A stretch of 64,000 bases of DNA from Geobacter sp. FeAm09 (GTDB lineage Bacteria > Desulfobacterota > Desulfuromonadia > Geobacterales > Pseudopelobacteraceae): assembly GCF_008330225.1 (NCBI RefSeq), contig NZ_CP042466.1:124001-188000 (forward strand). The letters are read 5' to 3'. The translations under genes and the position numbers were made by a program. Each line of letters begins with the position of its first letter. Positions within the stretch are counted from its first letter, which is position 1. The notes beneath the pieces were generated by a model. It saw only the letters and a program-made list of their open reading frames with translations. It made no database searches and was not told where the DNA came from. Below are positions 7,375 to 16,858 of this stretch, piece by piece.

Positions 7375-7791
7375 TTAGTCCAATTTGGCCCCCACCGCGG
7401 TTGCCCGGACAAAACTCCCGTATTTCTGGTCGGTTCCCCTGATATGGGTGATCGTCCAATCGACCAGGAAGTCCAGGGTCTTGACACTCAACTCCTCCCC
7501 GCACGTGATGCCGGTATGCAGGTCCTTGAGCCGGGAAACGAAAAAGTCGTGTTCCCGGCGGTGGTCCGCAAAGCCGGGAAAGTTATGGGCGAGCATCAGG
7601 CGTTCCTCGGCGGAGAAGTGTTCGTGCACGTAGTTGATCAGGTGCTGCAGGACATCGTCGATGATCCGGGCGCCTTCTTCCTTCTGCACCGCGTCGCCCA
7701 GCGCCTTGATCCAGGCGAGCAGTTGTTTGTGCTGAGTGTCGATGGCGGGAAGATGCAGCGCCATGTTTTCGTTCCATTCAGGAAGTGCCAT
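7375..7791 (-). CDS. bacteriohemerythrin
   Basis: A 138-residue single-domain hemerythrin, a four-helix bundle that binds O2 reversibly at a di-iron centre. The ligand pattern is complete: W-x-E/N at the start (LPEWNENMALHLPAID), DTQHKQLLAWI, LINYVHEHFSAEERLM, FADHRREHDFF and a final WTITHIRGTDQKY. The family norm is about 130-140 residues. In anaerobic bacteria such proteins are thought to store, sense or scavenge O2. It lies 15 bases beyond the M16 peptidase stop on the opposite side of a small gap, transcribed in the same direction as flgM. There is no receptor domain attached, so it is probably a soluble carrier. Confidence 0.93.
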   Translation of the reverse strand: MALPEWNENMALHLPAIDTQHKQLLAWIKALGDAVQKEEGARIIDDVLQHLINYVHEHFSAEERLMLAHNFPGFADHRREHDFFVSRLKDLHTGITCGEELSVKTLDFLVDWTITHIRGTDQKYGSFVRATAVGAKLD

Positions 7792-7805
7792 AGTTCCTCT
7801 CTCCC

Positions 7806-9233
7806 TTATTTCTCAGGCTGCTGCCTGAGGTCCAGTTCGCGGACGACGCCGAAGGCGGCCAGCGGTTTGTCGAATTGGGCGGCATCGCCCACCACCACCA
7901 GCTTGAACGCCTCGGGTTTCAGGTGCCTCCGGGCGGCAGCCAGCACATCCTCCTTCGTCACCCGGGCGATGTTATCCCGGTAGCCTTCCAGATAACCGGG
8001 AGAATAGCCGTAGAACTCCAGCCGTGCCCGTTGGGTCACGACGGAGGCCGGGCTGGTGAAGCCGAACATGAAGGAGTTGATGATATATTCCTTGGCCGCC
8101 TGCAATTCCTGGTCGGTCACCGGCTCCCTGGTCATGCCGGCGATGATCTTCTCCATCAGGGAGATGGCCTTGCCGGTGGAGCCGGCCTTGGTCTCCGTCT
8201 CGGCGATGAAGGTGCCGGTGAAGCGCCGGCCCACGTCGAAACGGCTGTCCACGTTGTAGGCCAGCCCCTGGTTGGTGCGGACCTCCATGGTCAGGCGCGA
8301 GGTGAAGCTCCCCCCCAGGATATAATCCATGACGCGCAGGGCGTAGATATCGGGATCGGCCTTGGTGATCCCCAGGTGTCCCATGCGGATCACGGTCTGA
8401 TTGACCTCCTTTTTGCCGTAGATCACCTCGGGCCGGAACTCGGCCTTCGGCTGGGCGACCTCCGGCAGCGTCGCCGGAGGGGTTGTGGCCGGTTTGCCGA
8501 AAACGGCGTTCAACTCCCTGAGCAGGGACTCACGGTCGAAATCGCCCGAAACCGCCAGGATCACCCTGTCCGGCCGGAAGAAGCGGCGGTGGAAATCCAC
8601 CATGTCCTGGCGCGTGATGGCGTTGGCCGACGCAAAGGTGGGTACCGTGCCCAGGGGGTGCCCGGCGTAGATGGCCCGGTTGAGTTCCCGTCCGGCGATC
8701 TCCTTAGGATCGTCGTTCTGCCTCCGCAAGCCCTCGATCAGGTGCTTGCGGGCGATATCGACCCGCTTCTGGCTGAAATCGGGGCGCAGCAGCACGTCGC
8801 TGAAGATGCGCAGGGTCCGGCTGAAGTTCCTGGTGAGGGATGTCAGGGAAACCGTGCCCATGTCGGGGCCGATGCCGCTTTCCACCGCCGAAGCCATGAA
8901 CTCCAGTTCGTCGTCCATCTGTTCCGGCGAGAGCCCGCCGGCGCCGCCGCTGCGCATCACGCTGCCGGTCAGGGCGGCCAGGCCGGCCTGGCCGGCCGGC
9001 TCGTAGACCGATCCGGTGCGGACCAGGGCCGTGATGTTGATGATGGGCAGTTCCGTGTCCCGCAGCAGGTAGACCGGCATGCCGCACTCCAGCACCACCC
9101 GTTCGGCGGTGGGGATCTGGAAGCTCAGTTCGGGGAAATTCATGGTGCGGGGGTCGGCCTTTCCGCCATCGGCGGCTGCTACCGTCGTCCATGCCGCAAC
9201 AAGGAGCACGAGGGAGAGGATCAGTCGTTTCAT
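7806..9233 (-). CDS. M16-family peptidase-like protein lacking the zinc motif
   Basis: This 475-residue exported protein has a signal peptide (MKRLILSLVLLVAAWTTVAA) followed by two M16 half-domains. The HXXEH zinc site is absent: the equivalent stretch reads LAALTGSVMRSGGAG. The rest of the fold is recognisable (FSRTLRIFSDVLLRPDF, DYILGGSFTSRLTMEVRTNQGLAY). The RTNQGLAY segment matches the substrate-binding R/Y region of the C-terminal half of M16B enzymes. By analogy with two-subunit M16B peptidases and mitochondrial processing peptidase, it is probably the non-catalytic partner of the adjoining gene, whose stop overlaps its start (ATGA). Such pairs are frequent in this bacterial group; their substrates are unknown. 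Confidence 0.9.
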   Translation of the reverse strand: MKRLILSLVLLVAAWTTVAAADGGKADPRTMNFPELSFQIPTAERVVLECGMPVYLLRDTELPIINITALVRTGSVYEPAGQAGLAALTGSVMRSGGAGGLSPEQMDDELEFMASAVESGIGPDMGTVSLTSLTRNFSRTLRIFSDVLLRPDFSQKRVDIARKHLIEGLRRQNDDPKEIAGRELNRAIYAGHPLGTVPTFASANAITRQDMVDFHRRFFRPDRVILAVSGDFDRESLLRELNAVFGKPATTPPATLPEVAQPKAEFRPEVIYGKKEVNQTVIRMGHLGITKADPDIYALRVMDYILGGSFTSRLTMEVRTNQGLAYNVDSRFDVGRRFTGTFIAETETKAGSTGKAISLMEKIIAGMTREPVTDQELQAAKEYIINSFMFGFTSPASVVTQRARLEFYGYSPGYLEGYRDNIARVTKEDVLAAARRHLKPEAFKLVVVGDAAQFDKPLAAFGVVRELDLRQQPEK

Positions 9234-10717
9234 TTGCCGTCACCCCCCTTTTTGGTAAGGAATCCAACCATGCGGTTCTCCTCGGTGAAGTACTGTCTGG
9301 CCACCCGCTGGATATCGGCGGCGGTGACCGACGCCACCTTGCGGCGGTACTCGGTCATGTAGCGCCAGGTGCCGGCGACCGCCTCGTACTCGGTCAGGTT
9401 GCGGGCCAGGCCGCCGTTGGTGCCCATCCGGCGGGCATCTTCGTACTCGATCTTGTTGAGGACGCGCTGCAGGTCGCGTTCGGCAACCGGTTCGGTCTTG
9501 AGCAGTTCCAGCTCATGGAGGATGGCCTCCTCCACCTCCCGGGTGGTATGGGGGGCGCGGGGATTGGCGTTGACGAGGAAGAGGTTGGGGTAGCGGCTGC
9601 CCGGGGCATCGAAGACCCCCACCTCCGTGGCGATCTGTTTTTCGATGACCAGCTTTTTGTACAGGCGCGAGGTCCGGCCGTTGCCCAGGATCATGCTGAT
9701 CACGTCGAAGACGTAGTCGTCGGCCGCATTGATGGCCGGCTTGTGGAACCCGACCATCATGGTCGGTTCGGCCTCGGCCACCAGTTCGACGCGCCGTTCC
9801 CCCTCCTGCTTCGGTTCCTCGGCCGTGACCGGCGCCGGGAGTTTTCCGGGCTCGATGGCGCCGAAATAACGTTCCACCAGGGCGATGGTCGCCGTGGCGT
9901 CGATGTCGCCCACGATGGCCACGATGGCGCTCTGGGGGCCGTAGTAGGAGTGGAAGAAGCGCTCGGCCTTGGTGCGGGTCAGGTTCTCGATATCCGACAT
10001 CCAGCCGATGGTGGGGTGGGCGTAGGGGTGGACCAGAAAGCCGGAGGCGACGAAGGTCTCCCACAGCTTGTTCTCCGGGTCGGCGTCGGTGGAACGGCGG
10101 CGCTCCTCCATCACCACGGCCCGCTCCGAATAGAACTCGCGCAGCACGGCGTTCTGCATGCGGTCGGATTCGATGGCCGCCCACAGCTCCAGCTTGTTGG
10201 CCGGCAGGTTGATCAGGTAGGTGGTGCCGTCCCGGCTGGTGAAGGCGTTGTACCCCACTCCGCCGTTTTTGGCGTAGAGTTCGAAGAATTCATCCTTGAT
10301 GACATACCGGGACGCCTCCGTCTCCAGGGCCGCCAGCTGCTTCTCCAGTTCGGCCGTCTTCGCCCTGTCTCCCTTGTCCCCTTTGGCCTTCTCCGCGATC
10401 ATCGCCTGGGCGGTCTGCTCGATCTTGTCCAAAAGCGGTTTTTCCGCGGCATAGTTCTTTGTTCCCAGGGTGGTGGTGCCTTTGAAGAGCATATGCTCCA
10501 GCATGTGGGCGATACCCTGTTCGTCGCTCCGTTCGTCCACGCTCCCCACCCGGAACCGGATCCAGGCCGCCACGGTCGGCGAGGTATGGCGCTCCACCAG
10601 CAGAAGTTTCATGCCGTTCTTCATGGTATGCTCGACGACCTTGTCTTCCAGCCCGGCGGCAAAGAGGCTGGTTGAGCACAGGCAGAGCGCTATGAGAAAC
10701 AACCATATCCGTTTCAT
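9230..10717 (-). CDS. M16-family zinc metallopeptidase
   Basis: The catalytic member of the M16 pair, 495 residues with a signal peptide (MKRIWLFLIALCLCSTSLFA). The inverted zinc motif HMLEH appears near residue 73, with the third ligand Glu in ERAVVMEERR about 75 residues later. A Lys/Glu-rich helical insert (about residues 85-130; KAKGDKGDRAKTAELEKQL) lies between the zinc motif and the GYNAFTSRDGTTYL segment. The C-terminal half carries LGNGRTSRLYKKLV. It should act in the periplasm on short or unfolded peptides. The stop overlaps the start of the partner gene by four bases, so equimolar synthesis is likely. Confidence 0.93.
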   Translation of the reverse strand: MKRIWLFLIALCLCSTSLFAAGLEDKVVEHTMKNGMKLLLVERHTSPTVAAWIRFRVGSVDERSDEQGIAHMLEHMLFKGTTTLGTKNYAAEKPLLDKIEQTAQAMIAEKAKGDKGDRAKTAELEKQLAALETEASRYVIKDEFFELYAKNGGVGYNAFTSRDGTTYLINLPANKLELWAAIESDRMQNAVLREFYSERAVVMEERRRSTDADPENKLWETFVASGFLVHPYAHPTIGWMSDIENLTRTKAERFFHSYYGPQSAIVAIVGDIDATATIALVERYFGAIEPGKLPAPVTAEEPKQEGERRVELVAEAEPTMMVGFHKPAINAADDYVFDVISMILGNGRTSRLYKKLVIEKQIATEVGVFDAPGSRYPNLFLVNANPRAPHTTREVEEAILHELELLKTEPVAERDLQRVLNKIEYEDARRMGTNGGLARNLTEYEAVAGTWRYMTEYRRKVASVTAADIQRVARQYFTEENRMVGFLTKKGGDGK

Positions 10718-10749
10718 AGATTTTCACCTCTGGTTTTTCTTTTCGTTGG

Positions 10750-10780
10750 ACAGGGTGCCGGCATCCGGCCGGCACCCTGT
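10750..10780. terminator. hairpin after mlaD
   Basis: ACAGGGTGCCGG (10750-10761) pairs with CCGGCACCCTGT (10769-10780), followed on the plus side by TTTA. There is no clear U-tract on the minus strand, so termination there is a guess. It separates the mla genes from the M16 pair. Confidence 0.5.
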
Positions 10781-10806
10781 TTAATAATGGTAAGATGACG
10801 GGCGAT

Positions 10807-11889
10807 TTAAAACAATGAGAATTTGATGTATTTGCGGGGATGCTCCTTGAAATCCTTCACCAGGGCGTCCAGGTTGTCCACCATGCGGTTCATGCGCTCG
10901 TACAGCTCCTTGTCGGTCACCAGCTTGCCGGCCGTCCCCTCGCCGCTCTTGATCCTGGCGGTGACCTCCTCGATGGACCTGACCGAATTGTCGGCCCGGC
11001 TCAGGAGCGACAAGCCCTTGTCGTAGAACTCCCGGTCGTTGATCAACAGGCCGAGGGTGCTGTCCTTGGAGGTGATTTTCTTGTTCAGTTCCCGCACGTA
11101 GTCGGCGGCGTCGTTGCTCTTTTCCGCCAGGGTGACCAATTTGTCGTAGAGCGCCTTGTCGTAGATCAGCTTGTTCAGGGTGCCGTCGGACTCCTGGATG
11201 TCCCGGAGCGTCTGGTCGGCCCGGTTGAGGATGCTGACCAGCCTGTTGTAGGGTTCGGGGTTGCGGTTCAGCTTGCCCAGGGTCCCTTCGCCGCGGTTGA
11301 TGGTGATCGCCAGGGCGTGGAGCTCGCCGGTCAGGCTGACGATGTTGGTGTAGAGGCTGGCATCGGTGGTCAGTTTGCCCAGGGTCCCCTTGCCCTGGGT
11401 GATATTGTCCACGATCGTGTTCAGGCGGTCGAAGGTGGCGCCGGCCTTCTGCACCACGTCGTCCAGCTTCACGACCGGCGTGCCGCGCAGAACGGCGGCC
11501 GGTTTTTCGAAATATTGTTGCGACGGGGTGATGTCCACGTATTTTTCCCCCATCAGGCCGCGGGTCTTGATGGTGATCTTCGAATCGGCGCCGATCTTCT
11601 TCAGGGCCTCGTCATCGATCTCCAGGCGGATATCCACCTCGTTGGTCTTCTTGGGATCGGCAAAACGGATATCGGTCACGACCCCCACGTCCACCCCGGC
11701 CAGCCAGACCGGAGCGCCTTCCTTGAGGCCGGCCACATCGTCCATCACCACCTGCAGTTTCCCCTTGGGGACGAACATCTTGGTTTTCTGCCCCATCAGC
11801 AGCACCCCGCCGGCAACACATACCATCGCCACGAAGATGAACACGCCGGCGCGTACCTGGGCCCAGCCTATCTTGTTGCTCCGTTCCAT
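10807..11889 (-). CDS. mlaD: MlaD/MCE-family lipid-transport substrate-binding protein
   Basis: MlaD-type proteins sit in the inner membrane with a periplasmic MCE ring through which phospholipids pass between membranes. The 360-residue protein has one N-terminal transmembrane helix (AGVFIFVAMVCVAGGVLLMG), the MCE domain at about residues 40-120 (LQVVMDDVAGLKEGAPVWLAG, GVVTDIRF) and a long C-terminal region of repeated 'GTLGKL...LY/YD' units (TQGKGTLGKLTTDASLYTNI, GEGTLGKLNRNPEPYN, SDGTLNKLIYDKALYDK, STLGLLINDREFYDK, GEGTAGKLVTDKELYER). Those units are about 45 residues apart and probably form helices extending the channel. It is longer than E. coli MlaD (183) but typical of the group. It is last in the mlaE-EVE-mlaF-mlaD cluster. 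Confidence 0.9.
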   Translation of the reverse strand: MERSNKIGWAQVRAGVFIFVAMVCVAGGVLLMGQKTKMFVPKGKLQVVMDDVAGLKEGAPVWLAGVDVGVVTDIRFADPKKTNEVDIRLEIDDEALKKIGADSKITIKTRGLMGEKYVDITPSQQYFEKPAAVLRGTPVVKLDDVVQKAGATFDRLNTIVDNITQGKGTLGKLTTDASLYTNIVSLTGELHALAITINRGEGTLGKLNRNPEPYNRLVSILNRADQTLRDIQESDGTLNKLIYDKALYDKLVTLAEKSNDAADYVRELNKKITSKDSTLGLLINDREFYDKGLSLLSRADNSVRSIEEVTARIKSGEGTAGKLVTDKELYERMNRMVDNLDALVKDFKEHPRKYIKFSLF

Positions 11890-11937
11890 ATCTCATCCCA
11901 CCTGTTTTGGTTCAAAGTATGAACTAAAAAACAATTT

Positions 11938-12034
11938 GCCACAGAGCCACAGAGGCACGGAGAAAGTCCTTTAATCAGGGCGTCGGACTATGGGGAAACT
12001 CTGTGATCCCTCCGCGTCCCCGTGGCTCTGTGGC
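11938..12034. repeat. inverted repeat of CCACAGAG type between mlaF and mlaD
   Basis: GCCACAGAGCCAC (11938-11950) is matched by its exact complement GTGGCTCTGTGGC (12022-12034), and flanking bases extend the pairing imperfectly. The 70-base middle part is not obviously repeated. It lies inside the mla cluster, where it could form a hairpin in the message. I see no second copy in the window. Confidence 0.7.
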
Positions 12035-12047
12035 AAAAATGCCGTAT

Positions 12048-12800
12048 TTATACGAACAGCGACTCTTTCGTCGGCTGCAAAAATTCCCGTACCTCCGGGA
12101 TCGTGCTGGCCCGCATCTCGGCCTCGGTCCCCTCGAAGATCATCCGCGCCTGGTGCAGAAAGGTGAAGCGCTCCGAGGTGGCGAAGGCCGTCGCCAGGTC
12201 GTGGGTCACCATGAGGGTGGTCTTCCCCTCGGCCTGCAGGCGCTGCATCAGGTTGCAGATGTTGTAGACCCCGATGGGGTCGAGGCCGGTGGTCGGCTCG
12301 TCGAAGAAGATGAAATCCGGGTTGGCCGCCAGGGCGCGGGCAATGGCGACCCGTTTCTTCATGCCGCCCGACAGTTCGGCCGGGTAGAGGTTCACGGCCT
12401 GCTCCACCCCCACGAAGGAGAGCTTTTCCAGCACGATCCGCTCGATTTCCCCCTCGGAGAGCCGCCCCTCCTCGAAGAGGCGGTAGCCCACGTTCTCCCC
12501 CACGGTCATGGAATCGAACAGCGCCCCTCCCTGGAAGACGATGGCGATGCGCTTGCGTTGTTCGCTGAAGGTTGACTCCGGTTGGCCGGTGATGCAGACG
12601 TTGCCGATGCAGACCCGCCCCGATTGGGGGGGGAGCAGGCCCAGGAGCAGCTTGAGGATGGTAGTCTTGCCGGCGCCGCTTACCCCCAGGATGGTGCGGT
12701 TGACGCCCCGATCGAGGCAGAAGTCGAAATCTTCCAGAATCTTCCGGCCCCCCACCGAGTAGGACAGTTTCTCCATGCGGATGGAATCGCTGCCGTTCAT
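12048..12800 (-). CDS. mlaF: MlaF-type ABC transporter ATP-binding protein
   Basis: This is the ATPase of the Mla/MCE retrograde or anterograde phospholipid transporter. The 250-residue protein has Walker A GVSGAGKTT near residue 40, Q-loop FQGGALFDSMTVGENVGY (the GGALFDSMTV stretch is typical of MlaF), signature [15 protein letters not shown], Walker B DFIFFDEPTTGLDP and switch His MVTHDLA. The ATG at 12800 is preceded by GGAGG and overlaps the EVE gene stop in ATGA; a second possible start is at 12778. It couples with MlaE through the GLDPI region. No mlaB or mlaC gene is beside it. Confidence 0.93.
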   Translation of the reverse strand: MNGSDSIRMEKLSYSVGGRKILEDFDFCLDRGVNRTILGVSGAGKTTILKLLLGLLPPQSGRVCIGNVCITGQPESTFSEQRKRIAIVFQGGALFDSMTVGENVGYRLFEEGRLSEGEIERIVLEKLSFVGVEQAVNLYPAELSGGMKKRVAIARALAANPDFIFFDEPTTGLDPIGVYNICNLMQRLQAEGKTTLMVTHDLATAFATSERFTFLHQARMIFEGTEAEMRASTIPEVREFLQPTKESLFV

Positions 12801-13267
12801 GGGGCCTCCGCTCCGCCCATGATCAGAATGGTTCGCCACTCCTCGGCCGTAACCGGCTGGATCGAGAGGCGGCTGCGTTTGACCAGCGGCATTTCGGCCA
12901 GGAGGGGGTTGGCCTTGATCTGTTCCAGGGAAACCGGCCGGGGCAGCGGCTCGCCGTAGCGTACGTCCACCATGTACCAGATAGGATTGTCGGGTGACGC
13001 CTTGGGGTCGAAATGTTCGCCGGCGGGATTCATGGCCGTGGAATCGGGGTACCCCTCCCGCACGACCTCGGCAATGCCGACAACGGCCGGCTCGGGGATG
13101 TTGCTGTGGTAGAACAGCACCCGGTCGCCCGGCTTGATGCGGTCCCGCAGGAAATTGCGCGCCTGGTAGTTGCGCACCCCGTCCCACGGTTCGGTCATGT
13201 TCGGGCGCGCCTTCAGGTCGGCGAAGGAAAAACAGCCCGGTTCGGTTTTGAAAAGCCAGAACGCCAT
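12797..13267 (-). CDS. EVE domain-containing protein
   Basis: A 156-residue stand-alone EVE domain. It begins MAFWLFKTEPGCFSFADL (family: WL.K.EP..YS..DL), continues with WDGVRNYQARNFLRD and GDRVLFYHSNIPEPAVVGIAEV, and ends with RLSIQPVTAEEW, which fits the family throughout. EVE domains share the PUA-like fold and some bind modified bases in DNA or RNA; bacterial stand-alone members have no settled role. It is wedged between mlaE and mlaF, overlapping the mlaF start by four bases and seven bases after mlaE, so it is cotranscribed with a lipid transporter for no obvious functional reason. Confidence 0.92.
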   Translation of the reverse strand: MAFWLFKTEPGCFSFADLKARPNMTEPWDGVRNYQARNFLRDRIKPGDRVLFYHSNIPEPAVVGIAEVVREGYPDSTAMNPAGEHFDPKASPDNPIWYMVDVRYGEPLPRPVSLEQIKANPLLAEMPLVKRSRLSIQPVTAEEWRTILIMGGAEAP

Positions 13268-13274
13268 GGTTACC

Positions 13275-14048
13275 CTATCCCCTGAAGACCACGAAGATCT
13301 TGGTCAGAAAGAAATCGAACATCAGGATCAGCACCGACGAAACCACCACCGCCTGTTTGGCCGAATTGCCCACCCCTTCGGCGCCGCCGCGGGTGTTGAG
13401 CCCCACGTAACAGCCGGTCATGGCAATCAGAAAGCCAAAGACGGCCGGTTTGACCAACCCCTCGATCAGGTCCTGAAAGACCATGAACTGGGGAATGCCC
13501 TTGAGGTACATGGTGGGGTTGATGCCATAGCCAGAGGCCATGATATAGCCGCCCAGGAGCGAGACGGCGTCGGCCACCGCGGTCAAAAGCGGTAGTGCCA
13601 GGAGCATGGCCTTCAGCCGCGGGGCCACCAGCCGTTTGACGATGTCGGTCCCCTCCACCCGCATGGCGTCCACCTGCTCGGTGACCACCATGGTGCCCAA
13701 TTCCGCGGTAATGGCGGAGCCGACCCGGCCGGCCACCATGAGGGAGGCCAGCACCGGCCCCAACTCCTTGATCATGGTCACCGCCACCATGCCTCCCACA
13801 TAGCTGGTGGCGGCAAAGGGCTTGAGCTGCACCAGTGCCTGCAGGGCCATGACCATGCCGGTGAACAGGCCGGTCAGCATGCAGATGAACAGGGAGGAAA
13901 AGCCGAGCTTGTCGAACTGCACGGCGAATTCGCGGTAATAGTAGGGGCGGCGGAACATGCGTGCGAAGCTCGTGGCCGCCAGGGCAAACCACCCCTGAAG
14001 CTCGGCGAAGAAACGCAGCATAACCCGGTCGATGACGGCGATGTTCAT
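13275..14048 (-). CDS. mlaE: MlaE-type ABC transporter permease
   Basis: This 257-residue membrane protein is the permease of the MCE lipid transporter. It has an N-terminal interfacial helix (DRVMLRFFAELQGWF) and five hydrophobic segments, with the MlaE signature runs FICMLTGLFTGMVMALQAL, YVGGMVAVTMIKELGPVLAS, GRVGSAITAELGTMVVTEQV and the DAMRVEG coupling segment. Length is normal. It heads the operon followed by the EVE gene, mlaF and mlaD. Upstream lies a copy of a dispersed repeat (14063-14243) and then lon, so its promoter may fall in or before that element. Confidence 0.94.
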   Translation of the reverse strand: MNIAVIDRVMLRFFAELQGWFALAATSFARMFRRPYYYREFAVQFDKLGFSSLFICMLTGLFTGMVMALQALVQLKPFAATSYVGGMVAVTMIKELGPVLASLMVAGRVGSAITAELGTMVVTEQVDAMRVEGTDIVKRLVAPRLKAMLLALPLLTAVADAVSLLGGYIMASGYGINPTMYLKGIPQFMVFQDLIEGLVKPAVFGFLIAMTGCYVGLNTRGGAEGVGNSAKQAVVVSSVLILMFDFFLTKIFVVFRG

Positions 14049-14062
14049 TCAAGTACCTTCTG

Positions 14063-14243
14063 AGAGGTTGTTGAAAAACAGCCATATCGCCGCCGTCCTC
14101 GAAAGCCCTTTTGTGCGGCGTAGCGCCCGGCCTTCGCAGCCAAGGCTGCTTCGGCGGAGTAGGCCTGCTACGCCTCCGCAGGGCTTGTCGAGCGGGTGCG
14201 ACGATCTGACTATTTTTGAACAACCTGAGTGTTTCTACAGCCT
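14063..14243 (+). repeat. dispersed structured repeat, copy A
   Basis: About 180 bp, nearly identical to copy B at 48231-48412. It starts AGGTTGTTGAAAAACAGCC and ends with TTTTTGAACAACCTGAGT. The reverse complement of the right end again contains a TTG(A/T)AAAAAC-like block, so the ends are short imperfect inverted repeats. The middle contains GCGTAGC...GCTACGC and GCAGCC...GGCTGC pairings that would fold into a branched hairpin. It has no ORF of its own and fills the lon-mlaE gap. Confidence 0.85.
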
Positions 14244-14244
14244 G

Positions 14245-16082
<1,838 letters not shown>

Positions 16083-16276
16083 GGAGAGCGGTTCCTTGTC
16101 TGAAGAGATGATCAGCAGCGCCTTATTCTTTTAACATATTTTCGGGGCTTATTCAAAAATCTAAACCCGGAAATGACGACCCCCGTCGCTTTTTGCCGGT
16201 TAATCGCAGCAAAATCAAACTGTTGTCGTGTCGCGGCGGTATGCTTTCGGCCGCGCTCCCGGGCGCTGCGGCGCGC
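16083..16276. other. intergenic region upstream of lon
   Basis: About 190 bases between lon and the unknown gene on the same strand. I see no gene here. The AT-rich part near 16120-16165 is the likely lon promoter region, but no clear -35/-10 pair stands out. Confidence 0.4.
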
Positions 16277-16855
16277 CTAAATCGGCTGCCCGTCCCGCAC
16301 CTTGACGCCGACCACCCGAACGCGGGCGCCCGGCCCGGCCAGATCCCGATAGAGCAGCGCCAGGAAGCGAACCGTCACCAGCCGGTGGATGGCCGCCTGG
16401 GAAAGGCGGTAGAGCAGGCGGCGGAAGCTTGAAGGTGCGGGGCTGCCCAGGAGCAGCGGGCAATATTCCGAGAGTTCCAGCGAGACGCGGATGCCGTCCG
16501 GCAGCTCCGTGACGCCGAAGCGCAGTTCGCCCCGCTCGCACTGCCCCGGCTGCACCAGCATGCCGCCGCAGATACGCAACACGACGGCATGGCGCTCCGC
16601 CACCGGGGGAAGAAAGCTGATCAGGCTCCAGCGGCTGGCGAACAGGCGGAACTGAATGCCCGGGGCGGAGCAATGGGGGCGGATGACGGTGGCGGTGCAG
16701 CGGCGGATGTAGGCCAGGTAGCGGTCCAGGAGTATCCCGGGCGTGAGTGGTGCCGCAAGGGTGGCCGGGAAGACGCTCCACTGGATGGAGAAGACCGACG
16801 AGTCGTCCATCAGGACCTGCTGACAGGCGATCTCCTGGTCGCGTGACAGAGACAC
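16277..16855 (-). CDS. hypothetical protein coupled to a cupin gene
   Basis: I do not recognise this 192-residue protein. It starts with GTG at 16855 behind GGGAGTAGGCG, two bases before the end of the cupin gene on the same strand, so the pair is translated together. The product has no signal peptide and no clear membrane helix. It is rich in Leu, Arg and Val, with hydrophobic and basic strands (FRLFASRWSLISF, VRFLALLYRDLAG), and ends VRVVGVKVRDGQPI. The composition suggests an alpha/beta cytoplasmic protein. Codon usage matches the neighbours. Function unknown. Confidence 0.6.
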   Translation of the reverse strand: MSLSRDQEIACQQVLMDDSSVFSIQWSVFPATLAAPLTPGILLDRYLAYIRRCTATVIRPHCSAPGIQFRLFASRWSLISFLPPVAERHAVVLRICGGMLVQPGQCERGELRFGVTELPDGIRVSLELSEYCPLLLGSPAPSSFRRLLYRLSQAAIHRLVTVRFLALLYRDLAGPGARVRVVGVKVRDGQPI

Positions 16856-16858
16856 CGC

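Noticed and set aside
7875-10675. Two plus-strand frames of about 495 codons opposite the M16 peptidases
   Set aside because: Antisense shadows; the real genes have signal peptides, a zinc motif and an ATGA overlap.
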